Source: Ancrocorticia populi (GTDB taxonomy: Bacteria; Actinomycetota; Actinomycetes; Actinomycetales; Actinomycetaceae). From it: a stretch of DNA of 64,000 nt. The position numbers were made by a program, and so were the translations under genes. The notes under the pieces are model-generated. The model searched no databases. It was not told where the DNA came from and saw nothing but the letters and a program-made list of their open reading frames with translations. The stretch covers positions 124,001 to 188,000 of the forward strand of contig NZ_QETB01000003.1 in NCBI RefSeq assembly GCF_003123745.1, in the 5' to 3' direction. This document shows positions 55,378-62,381 of the stretch, piece by piece; position 1 is the first letter of the stretch; every line of letters starts with the position of its first letter.

Positions 55378-55815
55378 ATGAGCGTATTTACAGAGATCAT
55401 TGCAGGTAATATCCCGGGTCGCTTCGTATGGGCAGATGAAACATGCGTAGCTTTTGGCACCCACGAACCTATCAAGGATGGGCACACTCTCGTGGTGCCC
55501 CGCCAAGAGGTTTCCCGATTCACCGATTTGGATGAGGAGGCTTTCGCGCACCTCGCCGTCGTCGCCCAAAAAATCGGAAGGGCCCAAGAACATGCGTTTA
55601 GCGTTCCAAGGGCAATGCTGATGATCGCTGGTATGGAGGTGCCGCACGTGCATCTTCACGTTATCCCCGCGACGTCTGAGGCCGATATCCGGTTCGAGAA
55701 CGCCCAGTCTGGGCTTCCGGGAGAGAAGATGGACGCGGCGATCGAAAAGGTCCGGGATGCCCTCAGGGAGCTTGGTTACGGCGAGTTTGTTCCGGCGGAT
55801 TTACACTCCCTTTAG
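55378..55815 (+). CDS. HIT-family (histidine triad) nucleotide-binding protein
   Basis: The 145-residue protein has the triad motif VPHVHLHVIPA and an N-terminal IIAGNIPGRFVWADE. HIT proteins hydrolyse nucleoside phosphoramidates or related nucleotides. The stop overlaps the convergent VKOR stop by four bases (TTAG). Confidence 0.92.
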   Translation: MSVFTEIIAGNIPGRFVWADETCVAFGTHEPIKDGHTLVVPRQEVSRFTDLDEEAFAHLAVVAQKIGRAQEHAFSVPRAMLMIAGMEVPHVHLHVIPATSEADIRFENAQSGLPGEKMDAAIEKVRDALRELGYGEFVPADLHSL

Positions 55816-56498
55816 AAAACCAGCGGCCACTTATCCCAGAACGCAACCACAATGACGGCCAGCAAAATCACGTAAATTCCCGCCACGATGTACCAACGTC
55901 CACGAACAAGAGCGGAGCGCAGGCCGTCCGGGAGCGAGACGTGGCCGGCTTGAGCCGAACGCGCCCACGTGTTGACGATGAGTGGGATTGTCACTACCCA
56001 GACGATCAGGCAGTAGGGGCACAGGGAGCGTTCAACGGTAATGGACGTCCACTGGAACCACACGAGCCACGCGGCCGCAAGGACCATGAGGGCGTCGAGT
56101 CCGACCCAGAGCCAACGGCCCAGACGCCCACCGGATGCTAAAACCACGCCAAGCGCGAAGATACCCGCGAAGAAGGCGAGGCCAAATACGGAGTTCGAGG
56201 TGTCGAAGAATACCGAATTCTGCGAAGCGGTTAGGAACTTGCTACAGCCAATAAGTGGGTTGATATCGCACGTAAGCGCAGTCCCGGGATCCTGCAGCAT
56301 GGCCTTTTCAGCGCGTAGAAGCTCGATAGCGGCAAACATGCCGCAGATCCCCACGAAAACCATCAGGAGCGAGTAGCCGAGTGGGGCGCCTCCCTCGCGT
56401 TGGGTTGGAGTAGGCAGCGCGCCCGAATGATCACGTTCGAGGTAGCGCTCTACTTCCGCATCCGTTAGCTCATCAATGTTCACGTTCTGACGGCTCAT
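55812..56498 (-). CDS. Vitamin K epoxide reductase (VKOR) family protein
   Basis: The 228-residue membrane protein has a polar N-terminus (about 45 residues) and five hydrophobic helices. The loop cysteines CDINPLIGCSKF and the redox-active LCPYCLIVW are those of VKOR. Bacterial VKOR reoxidises a DsbA-like oxidase and passes electrons to quinone, driving disulfide formation outside the membrane. ATG 56498 overlaps the HAD gene by 26 bases. No DsbA domain is fused. Confidence 0.9.
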   Translation of the reverse strand: MSRQNVNIDELTDAEVERYLERDHSGALPTPTQREGGAPLGYSLLMVFVGICGMFAAIELLRAEKAMLQDPGTALTCDINPLIGCSKFLTASQNSVFFDTSNSVFGLAFFAGIFALGVVLASGGRLGRWLWVGLDALMVLAAAWLVWFQWTSITVERSLCPYCLIVWVVTIPLIVNTWARSAQAGHVSLPDGLRSALVRGRWYIVAGIYVILLAVIVVAFWDKWPLVF

Positions 56499-57267
56499 TA
56501 TCTTCCCTTTGCTCGCAGCGACGGACGTAATCCTCGACAAAGGCCGCCGTATCTTCCCAGCCGGTGACGGCGTGGGTATCAATGCCTAAACGCTTGACCG
56601 GATAATCATTACCGCCCTCATCGAGGCGGTCACCAACGAAAAGCATATCGGGAATAGCGATGCCAGTCTGCTTGGACAGCTCGGCGATGCCGTACGCCTT
56701 ATCGATGCCTCGCCGCGTGATATCTATGGACGTGGATCCGCCCGAGCGAACCTCGAGATCTGGCAGCCGCGGTGCCACCGCCGCGCGCAATGCCTCCTTC
56801 TTTGACCTGTCCGGATCCCACGCCTTCTTGGCCTCCACAGGGGCAGATTGGCCAAGCGCGGAAAAAGTAATCTGAGATCCGCGATCCTCCAAAATCGGAC
56901 CCCAGGTCTCAGACTCCCAAAGGCCGAGCCTGCGAGCTTCCTCCTTCAGCACAGCCAAAGCGTCTGAACGCTCCTTGGCGCTGAGATCGCGGGCGTACAC
57001 ATCGCGCCACGCCCCGTCCGTGAACACCACGTAACGGGTGCCGCAGGTAGGCATCAAGTGGAGATTGGCAAGAGCTGAAGGCTCTGCCTTGAGATTCGCC
57101 AACACTTGGGCATCAAACTGCGCGAACTGTCCGCCCGAGATGACGCAAACTTGCGTTAGGCGAAGTAAGGCGTCCAGCGCGTTTGCCATCCGGTCAGGAA
57201 GCGGCGATTTTGAAGGTGCCAGCGTATCGTCCAGATCGAAGGCAACTAACTTGTAGTTGGTGCTCAT
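56473..57267 (-). CDS. HAD-IIB hydrolase resembling eukaryotic-type phosphomannomutase
   Basis: The 264-residue protein has the HAD motif DLDDTLAPS (nucleophile and acid Asp), VISGGQFAQFD, RSGGSTSIDITRRGIDKAYG and FVGDRLDEGGNDYPV. The later two motifs match the eukaryotic PMM family, which interconverts mannose-6- and mannose-1-phosphate. A sugar-phosphate phosphatase is the alternative. Its start overlaps the DUF4282 stop by four bases (ATGA), so DUF4282-HAD-VKOR form one transcription unit. Confidence 0.8.
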   Translation of the reverse strand: MSTNYKLVAFDLDDTLAPSKSPLPDRMANALDALLRLTQVCVISGGQFAQFDAQVLANLKAEPSALANLHLMPTCGTRYVVFTDGAWRDVYARDLSAKERSDALAVLKEEARRLGLWESETWGPILEDRGSQITFSALGQSAPVEAKKAWDPDRSKKEALRAAVAPRLPDLEVRSGGSTSIDITRRGIDKAYGIAELSKQTGIAIPDMLFVGDRLDEGGNDYPVKRLGIDTHAVTGWEDTAAFVEDYVRRCEQREDNEPSEREH

Positions 57268-57794
57268 GCGGCAGCCGATTCATCCCCTTCGTCCTTCACC
57301 GTGGTCTCGAGAATCACGCGAGTGATCCCAAGGATGAAGAGGGCAAACACGACGTCGCGAACAAACACGAATATGCCGCTGAAGATCTGCATACCCGACG
57401 CGTAATCGTAGCTCAATACGGTGATGAGGCTGAAGAGTGCGGCAACTGCGATCGCTCCTGCCACGATGAAGGCGAAGATCATGACTAGCTTCGCAATCTT
57501 GGATCCAAACTTCTGGGAAAAATCAAGAGAGAAGAAGGCGCCTAGCCCGGACGTCTGCGAAGGCGCCTGGTAGCCGTATGGCTGGCCATAAGCGGGCTGG
57601 CCGTATGCCGCCTGCTGCGGGTAGCCCTGAGGCTGGCCGTACGCCTGCTGGGGGTAGCCCTGAGGCTGGCCGTATGGCTGCTGACCGAACTGTGCCGTGC
57701 CGGGTGCCGAGTATGCAGAAGGTGCGGACTGCTGATTCTGAAATCCCTGCTGGTTGTCCGGCTGATTCTCCGGCGAATTTGGCTGAGTCATCAT
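57264..57794 (-). CDS. DUF4282 membrane protein with a Gln/Pro/Gly/Tyr-rich tail
   Basis: The 176-residue protein has an N-terminal low-complexity tail (about 90 residues) with several copies of a GQPQGYPQQAY-like unit, then two hydrophobic helices (about 103-127 and 142-160) typical of DUF4282 (FFSLDFSQKFGSKIAKLV, VLFALFILGITRVILE-like). Function is unknown. An AAAAGGAAC site precedes the ATG. The DNA of the tail is a set of imperfect direct repeats (about 57570-57685). Confidence 0.78.
   Translation of the reverse strand: MMTQPNSPENQPDNQQGFQNQQSAPSAYSAPGTAQFGQQPYGQPQGYPQQAYGQPQGYPQQAAYGQPAYGQPYGYQAPSQTSGLGAFFSLDFSQKFGSKIAKLVMIFAFIVAGAIAVAALFSLITVLSYDYASGMQIFSGIFVFVRDVVFALFILGITRVILETTVKDEGDESAAA
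57570..57685. repeat. Imperfect in-frame repeats encoding the DUF4282 protein tail
   Basis: Units such as CTGAGGCTGGCCGTA and GGGTAGCCC recur with a period near 36 bases. They are codon-phased and belong to the gene; length variation by slippage is possible. Confidence 0.6.
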
Positions 57795-57990
57795 TCGTTC
57801 CTTTTCTCGGCTTGGGAGAGATTACCCCATACCTTAGTACTTCGATCTTCCACAGAGTTTCCAAGCCAGTTGGCCACTCCTAGAAGGAAACTACATCATG
57901 TCCCGCGGTTTTGTCGTCTACGCGCGTGTCATTTCACGCCGTTCCCGGATATTCTTGGGTGGTTACACATTCATTTCAAAGGAGACACTC

Positions 57991-58698
57991 GTGGCAACAC
58001 CACATATTTCCGCCGAGCCTGGGGATTTCGCACCAGCCGTTCTCATGCCCGGGGATCCTAAGAGAGCCGCACGCATGGCCGATCAGCTTTTGGACGATGT
58101 TCGTCTTGTGTCTGACGTGCGCGGGATCGGCGCATATACCGGCACCCATCAGGGCAAGCCGCTTTCCGTTATGGCTTCAGGCATGGGCCAGCCTTCGCTC
58201 TCCATCTACGCCACCGAACTTTTTACGCAGTTCGGGGTTGAGCGAATTATCCGTGTAGGAACCGCCGGTGGGCTTGCGGAAGGCGCCAAGGCCGGTGACG
58301 TTGTGATCGCCATCGGTGCGCACACTGATTCCGCGATGAACCAGCACATGTGCCCGGGTATTAACTTCTCGGCAACCGCCTCTTGGTCTCTCCTTTCGGC
58401 CGCCGCTGCTTTCGCGGGCAACGATCCGCGCGTCAAGGTGGGCCCCGTGGTTTCTCGCGATGCCTTCTACGGAAATGAACCCGAGCAGGTCAAACTTCTG
58501 GCCGAACTGGGCACGCTGGGTGTGGAGATGGAGGCCGCAGCGCTCTACGGCCTCGCGGCGAAACACCATAAAGAAGCCCTTGCTGTGCTCACCATCTCGG
58601 ATCATCTTTTTGATCCAAGCCAGGACATGAGCCCCGAGGAGCGGGAGACCAACTTCCAGAAGTCGCTGGGCATCGCTGTAGCCGCAGCCCTGTCCTGA
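57991..58698 (+). CDS. deoD: Purine nucleoside phosphorylase, DeoD type
   Basis: The 235-residue protein has MPGDPKRAARMAD (phosphate site), IRVGTAGGL, GVEMEAAALYGLA and TISDHLFDP with the catalytic Asp. It splits purine nucleosides with phosphate. The GTG at 57991 follows AAAGGAG at six bases; the frame is open upstream to 57898 without a conserved match. It precedes the metalloregulator by 13 bases. Confidence 0.93.
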   Translation: MATPHISAEPGDFAPAVLMPGDPKRAARMADQLLDDVRLVSDVRGIGAYTGTHQGKPLSVMASGMGQPSLSIYATELFTQFGVERIIRVGTAGGLAEGAKAGDVVIAIGAHTDSAMNQHMCPGINFSATASWSLLSAAAAFAGNDPRVKVGPVVSRDAFYGNEPEQVKLLAELGTLGVEMEAAALYGLAAKHHKEALAVLTISDHLFDPSQDMSPEERETNFQKSLGIAVAAALS

Positions 58699-58711
58699 TC
58701 GAGGCGTACCG

Positions 58712-59404
58712 GTGGGGCTAACTAACTCGAATGAGGACTACCTCAAGGCCGTATGGAAGATCAACGAGTGGCAGGAGGAGCCAGTTTCCTCTGGCCAGCT
58801 CGCAAAGGCTCTTGACCTCTCGCGGTCAACGGTTTCTGAAGGTGTCGGCCGCCTAGTCGCATTGGGACTGGTGCGCCACGCCCCTTATGGAGCCGTACGG
58901 CTAACCAGCGAGGGCAAGCGGCAGGCAGCACGCATGGTGCGGGCCCACCGTCTCATCGAGACGGCCCTGGTTCAGATCTTCGACTATTCGTGGGATGAGG
59001 TTCACGAGGAGGCCGAGCGGCTGGAGCACGCCGTCTCCGATCGATTCATTGAGCGGCTCGATCACAAGCTCGGCCACCCCGAGCGTGATCCCCACGGGGA
59101 TCGAATCCCGGCACCCCACGAATTTGAGGCGCACAGCCAGGTGCCAGTCTCACTCATCGGGGCTCAGCCCGGGGCCACCGTGCGCGTGGAACGCGTATCC
59201 GATGATCATTCTGATGTGCTCGTGTACCTTGAATCAGCCGGAATCGTCCCGGGAATAGAGGTCACAGTCGAAACCGCCCAGCCCGATCCCACGGTCTTGT
59301 CCATCACATGTGCCGGCGTCCGCTCGACCCTCCCCCGGGCTGCGGCTCAGGCCGTCATAATCGGCGCAGGTTCAGGCGGCGGCCCCACACCACATCAGGA
59401 TTGA
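58712..59404 (+). CDS. DtxR-fold metalloregulator with manganese-type ligands (MntR-like)
   Basis: The 230-residue protein has the winged helix (about 1-65, DLSRSTVSEGVGRLVALG), the dimerisation domain (HRLIE at 79-83, HEEAERLEH at 98-106) and a C-terminal FeoA/SH3-like domain (about 148-222). At the position of DtxR Met10 it has Asp9 and at Cys102 it has Glu102; these are the acidic ligands of manganese-sensing MntR, whereas DtxR/IdeR use Met and Cys for iron. It is therefore probably a Mn2+-responsive repressor. It starts at GTG 58712 with GAGG upstream. No metal transporter is adjacent. Confidence 0.85.
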   Translation: MGLTNSNEDYLKAVWKINEWQEEPVSSGQLAKALDLSRSTVSEGVGRLVALGLVRHAPYGAVRLTSEGKRQAARMVRAHRLIETALVQIFDYSWDEVHEEAERLEHAVSDRFIERLDHKLGHPERDPHGDRIPAPHEFEAHSQVPVSLIGAQPGATVRVERVSDDHSDVLVYLESAGIVPGIEVTVETAQPDPTVLSITCAGVRSTLPRAAAQAVIIGAGSGGGPTPHQD

Positions 59405-59613
59405 TCCGCGGTAGAACCAAGTCTGCTTCGGCTTCAACGAAGGCTTCCAGAACGTCATCTTCTACATGTATATCCATAGAACAAGTGTTTCATCCCCCTC
59501 CCACATGATGATCATCACGCCATTTACCTACTTACCTATGGTTTAATCGCGTTGTTGACCACTCTGTGGGTTTCGTTTGGTGTTTGGCCGTGCAACGTGG
59601 TTTGCTTGTGCCA
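59405..59613. other. Intergenic region upstream of the SAM riboswitch
   Basis: The first part has no supported gene. TTGACC at 59555-59560 is a possible -35 for metNIQ, but the matching -10 is weak. A TATGGT/TTTAATC stretch near 59537-59548 is another candidate. Confidence 0.35.
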
Positions 59614-59696
59614 GATTCATCAAGAGCAGCTGAGAGACGTGGTTCGCAGACGCTGCAGCAACCCGCAGTGTCGGGTGCTTCTGCCACGATCGATGG
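59614..59696 (+). promoter_or_regulatory. SAM riboswitch (S-box type)
   Basis: The conserved core can be read: CATCAAGAGCAGCTGAGAGA, GCAGCAACC, GGGTGCTTCTGCC and the closing GATG that pairs with CATC. This fits the SAM-I aptamer. The 3' arm of the first stem is followed at once by GGAGGAG, the metN ribosome binding site, so control is probably at translation. It sits directly upstream of methionine transporter genes. Confidence 0.85.
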
Positions 59697-59707
59697 AGGA
59701 GATTAAG

Positions 59708-60700
59708 GTGATCGAGCTACAGGACGTCAGCAAGATCTATCCTCGCCGCGGTGAGGACCCCGTTGTAGCGCTCGAGAATATCTCCCTGAGCATTGAATCC
59801 GGGGAGATACACGGGATAGTGGGCGAATCCGGCGCGGGTAAGTCCACGCTGATTCGCTGTCTGACAGCCCTCGAGAGGCCAACCAGCGGCTCTATCCTCG
59901 TGGACGGCAAAGATCTCTCCACCCTCCCCTCCAGCCAACTCCGCGACGCCCGCCGAACTATCGGCATGGTGTTTCAGGGCGGGAACCTGTTGGATCAGCG
60001 AACCGCCGCTGGAAACATCGCCTATCCCCTCCGCATCGCTGGTCAGGGCAAAGCCCTCACTCGAACGCGTGTCACGGAGATGCTTGATCTTGTTGGGCTT
60101 GGCGATCGCGCCCGCGCATTTCCCTCGGAACTCTCGGGCGGCCAGCGCCAACGCGTCGGCATCGCCCGCGCGATGGCCGATCGCCCCTCCGTTCTTCTGT
60201 GCGACGAACCCACCTCGGCCCTCGATACTGAAACCACAGATCAGATCCTCGGGCTCCTCAAGGATGTGCGTGATACCTATGGCGTCACCGTCCTCATCAT
60301 CACCCACGAGATGGAAGTGGTCCGCAAAATCTGCAGCGAAGTGACCCTGTTGGATCACGGCAGGGTGTCCGCCACAGGCAAGGTATCCGACATTATGGAG
60401 ACGATCGATTCTCCCTTGGCTCGGCGTATCGTCCCCGAGCCCGAGTTCGATCCGGCCCTCACCCCTGCCGACTCGGTGGTACTGGATGTCTCATTCACCG
60501 CACGCCAAGGTGAGCCAACCGGATCGCGCGTACTCGCGCTGGCCTCGCAGTACGGTGCAGATATCAGTGCCGGCACCTTCGAGACCATGGGCGATATTCA
60601 GGTAGCACGCCTTGCGCTCAGCATCCCAACGGAAGATCGCCACGATCTACTTTCGGCGCTGGAGAAAGTTGGCGTCTCAGCTAAGGAGCGCGCACTATGA
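59708..60700 (+). CDS. metN: Methionine ABC transporter ATP-binding protein
   Basis: The 330-residue protein has Walker A GESGAGKST, Q-loop VFQGGNLL, signature LSGGQRQRVGIARA, Walker B VLLCDEPTSALD and a C-terminal NIL domain (about 255-330) that senses methionine. It energises uptake of methionine. GTG 59708 follows GGAGGAGATTAAG; the frame extends upstream to 59552 but that part is the riboswitch. Confidence 0.95.
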   Translation: MIELQDVSKIYPRRGEDPVVALENISLSIESGEIHGIVGESGAGKSTLIRCLTALERPTSGSILVDGKDLSTLPSSQLRDARRTIGMVFQGGNLLDQRTAAGNIAYPLRIAGQGKALTRTRVTEMLDLVGLGDRARAFPSELSGGQRQRVGIARAMADRPSVLLCDEPTSALDTETTDQILGLLKDVRDTYGVTVLIITHEMEVVRKICSEVTLLDHGRVSATGKVSDIMETIDSPLARRIVPEPEFDPALTPADSVVLDVSFTARQGEPTGSRVLALASQYGADISAGTFETMGDIQVARLALSIPTEDRHDLLSALEKVGVSAKERAL

Positions 60701-61383
60701 ACATCCTTGCGGCGGACGATACCTGGTTCAATAATCCAGTGATCCAGAAGGAACTCTGGAACGCCACGTCGGAAACTCTCCTGATGACAGCTTGGGCCAC
60801 GCTGCTGGCTGGCTTCTTCGGATTGATCCTCGGCGTGATCCTCACGGCCACCCGCCCGAACGGTATCCTTCCGAACCGGCCCATTTACCAGATCCTCGGG
60901 TTCATTGTGAACGTTGGCCGCGCCATCCCGTTTATCATCCTCATGGTGCTCCTTATTAACGTGACCCGAATGATCGTTGGGCAGGCGAACGGCTGGCAGG
61001 GTGCCATGGTTCCTCTTGCCTTGTCAGCCATCCCGTACTTCGCGCGCATGGTGGAATCCAACCTCGCAAACGTAGACCGAGGGAAGATCGAGGCGGCCCA
61101 GATGATGGGAGCCTCGCGCTACCGTATCCTCACAGGCGTGATCGTGCGCGAGGCTGTACCCACGCTTATCCAGTCCCTGACCATCCTCTGCATCACGATC
61201 ATCGGCTACACGGCCATGGCCGGCGCTGTGGGTGGCGGCGGACTTGGCGCGCTTGCGATCAACCAAGGTTACTATCGAAGCGAGATGGATATTCTGCTCA
61301 TCATCGTTGTGGTAATCGTAGTTATCGTCAGCATCGTTCAGATTGTCGGAGACATGCTCAGCCGGCTGGTAGACCACCGCTGA
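60697..61383 (+). CDS. metI: Methionine ABC transporter permease
   Basis: The 228-residue protein has five to six membrane helices and the coupling motif EAAQMMGASRYRILTGVIVR, plus AGAVGGGGLGALA. It overlaps metN by four bases. Confidence 0.94.
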   Translation: MNILAADDTWFNNPVIQKELWNATSETLLMTAWATLLAGFFGLILGVILTATRPNGILPNRPIYQILGFIVNVGRAIPFIILMVLLINVTRMIVGQANGWQGAMVPLALSAIPYFARMVESNLANVDRGKIEAAQMMGASRYRILTGVIVREAVPTLIQSLTILCITIIGYTAMAGAVGGGGLGALAINQGYYRSEMDILLIIVVVIVVIVSIVQIVGDMLSRLVDHR

Positions 61384-61454
61384 GAACTACTAGCCGGGGG
61401 CAAACCCTCAGCACTGCCCACAAGACTTTCAACACAACCACCAAAGGATCAATC

Positions 61455-62297
61455 ATGAAGAAAATCCAATCACTTGCCGCCATCGGCGCGGTTGCCGCCC
61501 TCACGCTCTCCGCGTGCGGCAACAGCGACGATTCCTCCGATGACTCAGCTTCGGGCTCCTCCGAGGGCCTTACGCAAATCACGGTTGGCGCATCCCCAGT
61601 TCCCCACGCGCAGATCCTCGAATTCGTTCAGGAAAACCTCGCCGAAGATGCTGGCATCGAGATCGAGATCACCGAGTATCAGGACTACGTTCTGCCCAAC
61701 ACCGCGCTGCAGTCCGGTGAGATTCAGGCGAACTTCTTCCAGCACATCCCTTATTACGATGAGGCGGTTGCTGAGAATGACTTCACCTTCGATCGCGGCG
61801 AGGGCGTGCATATTGAGCCTTACGGCGTCTACTCCAACACGATCGACGATCTAGCCGATCTCCCCGACAACGCCAAAGTCGGTATAACAAACGATCCGTC
61901 CAATCAGGCGCGAGCACTCGAACTGCTTCAGGTCAACGATCTCCTTACGCTGGATGACGTAGATAACCCCACTATCTATGACGTGGCTGATAACCCGAAG
62001 AACATCGAGTTCGTTGAGGCCGAGGCGCCGGCGGTTCCCAAGCTGCTGCCAGACGTTGATATCGCGATCATCAACGGCAACTTCGCCCTGCAAAACGATC
62101 TGGTTCCGTCCGAAGATGCGATCTACCTCGAAGAGGGCGAAGGCAACCCTTACTCCAACATCCTCGCGTGGAACTCCGAGTCGGACTCCGAGGTAGTAGA
62201 GGCCGCGCAGACTCTCGACGAGCTTCTTCACTCCCAGGAAGTCTCGGACTTCATCGAGGAGACTTGGCCCGATGGTGAGGTCATCCCGGCCTTCTAA
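61455..62297 (+). CDS. metQ: Methionine-binding lipoprotein (NlpA/MetQ)
   Basis: The 280-residue protein has a lipoprotein signal with lipobox LSAC (Cys21), a Ser/Asp-rich linker, then TVGASPVPHAQIL, QDYVLPNTALQSGEIQANFF and GVYSNTIDDLADLPDNAKVG, typical of MetQ. It captures methionine outside the membrane for MetNI. It lies 71 bases after metI with GGATC before the ATG. Confidence 0.95.
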   Translation: MKKIQSLAAIGAVAALTLSACGNSDDSSDDSASGSSEGLTQITVGASPVPHAQILEFVQENLAEDAGIEIEITEYQDYVLPNTALQSGEIQANFFQHIPYYDEAVAENDFTFDRGEGVHIEPYGVYSNTIDDLADLPDNAKVGITNDPSNQARALELLQVNDLLTLDDVDNPTIYDVADNPKNIEFVEAEAPAVPKLLPDVDIAIINGNFALQNDLVPSEDAIYLEEGEGNPYSNILAWNSESDSEVVEAAQTLDELLHSQEVSDFIEETWPDGEVIPAF

Positions 62298-62312
62298 GCC
62301 CTTGACACTGAG

Positions 62313-62370
62313 GCCCCGCTTACCCGCCCCGTTTCGTACGGGAGATTTGGGTAGGCGGGGCTTCGTCGTC
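62313..62370. terminator. Terminator hairpin after metQ
   Basis: GCCCCGCTTACCC (62313-62325) pairs with GGGTAGGCGGGGC (62349-62361); TTCGTCGTCGTTATT follows. It sits between convergent metQ and the copper-protein gene. Confidence 0.75.
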
Positions 62371-62381
62371 GTTATTAGTTG

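Noticed and set aside
57570-57685. CRISPR-like or mobile tandem repeat
   Set aside because: The repeats are codon-phased, imperfect and encode the Gln/Pro-rich tail of the DUF4282 protein.
59552-59707. Longer N-terminus for metN from the ATG at 59552
   Set aside because: The added 52 codons coincide with the SAM riboswitch and are not part of the ABC domain.
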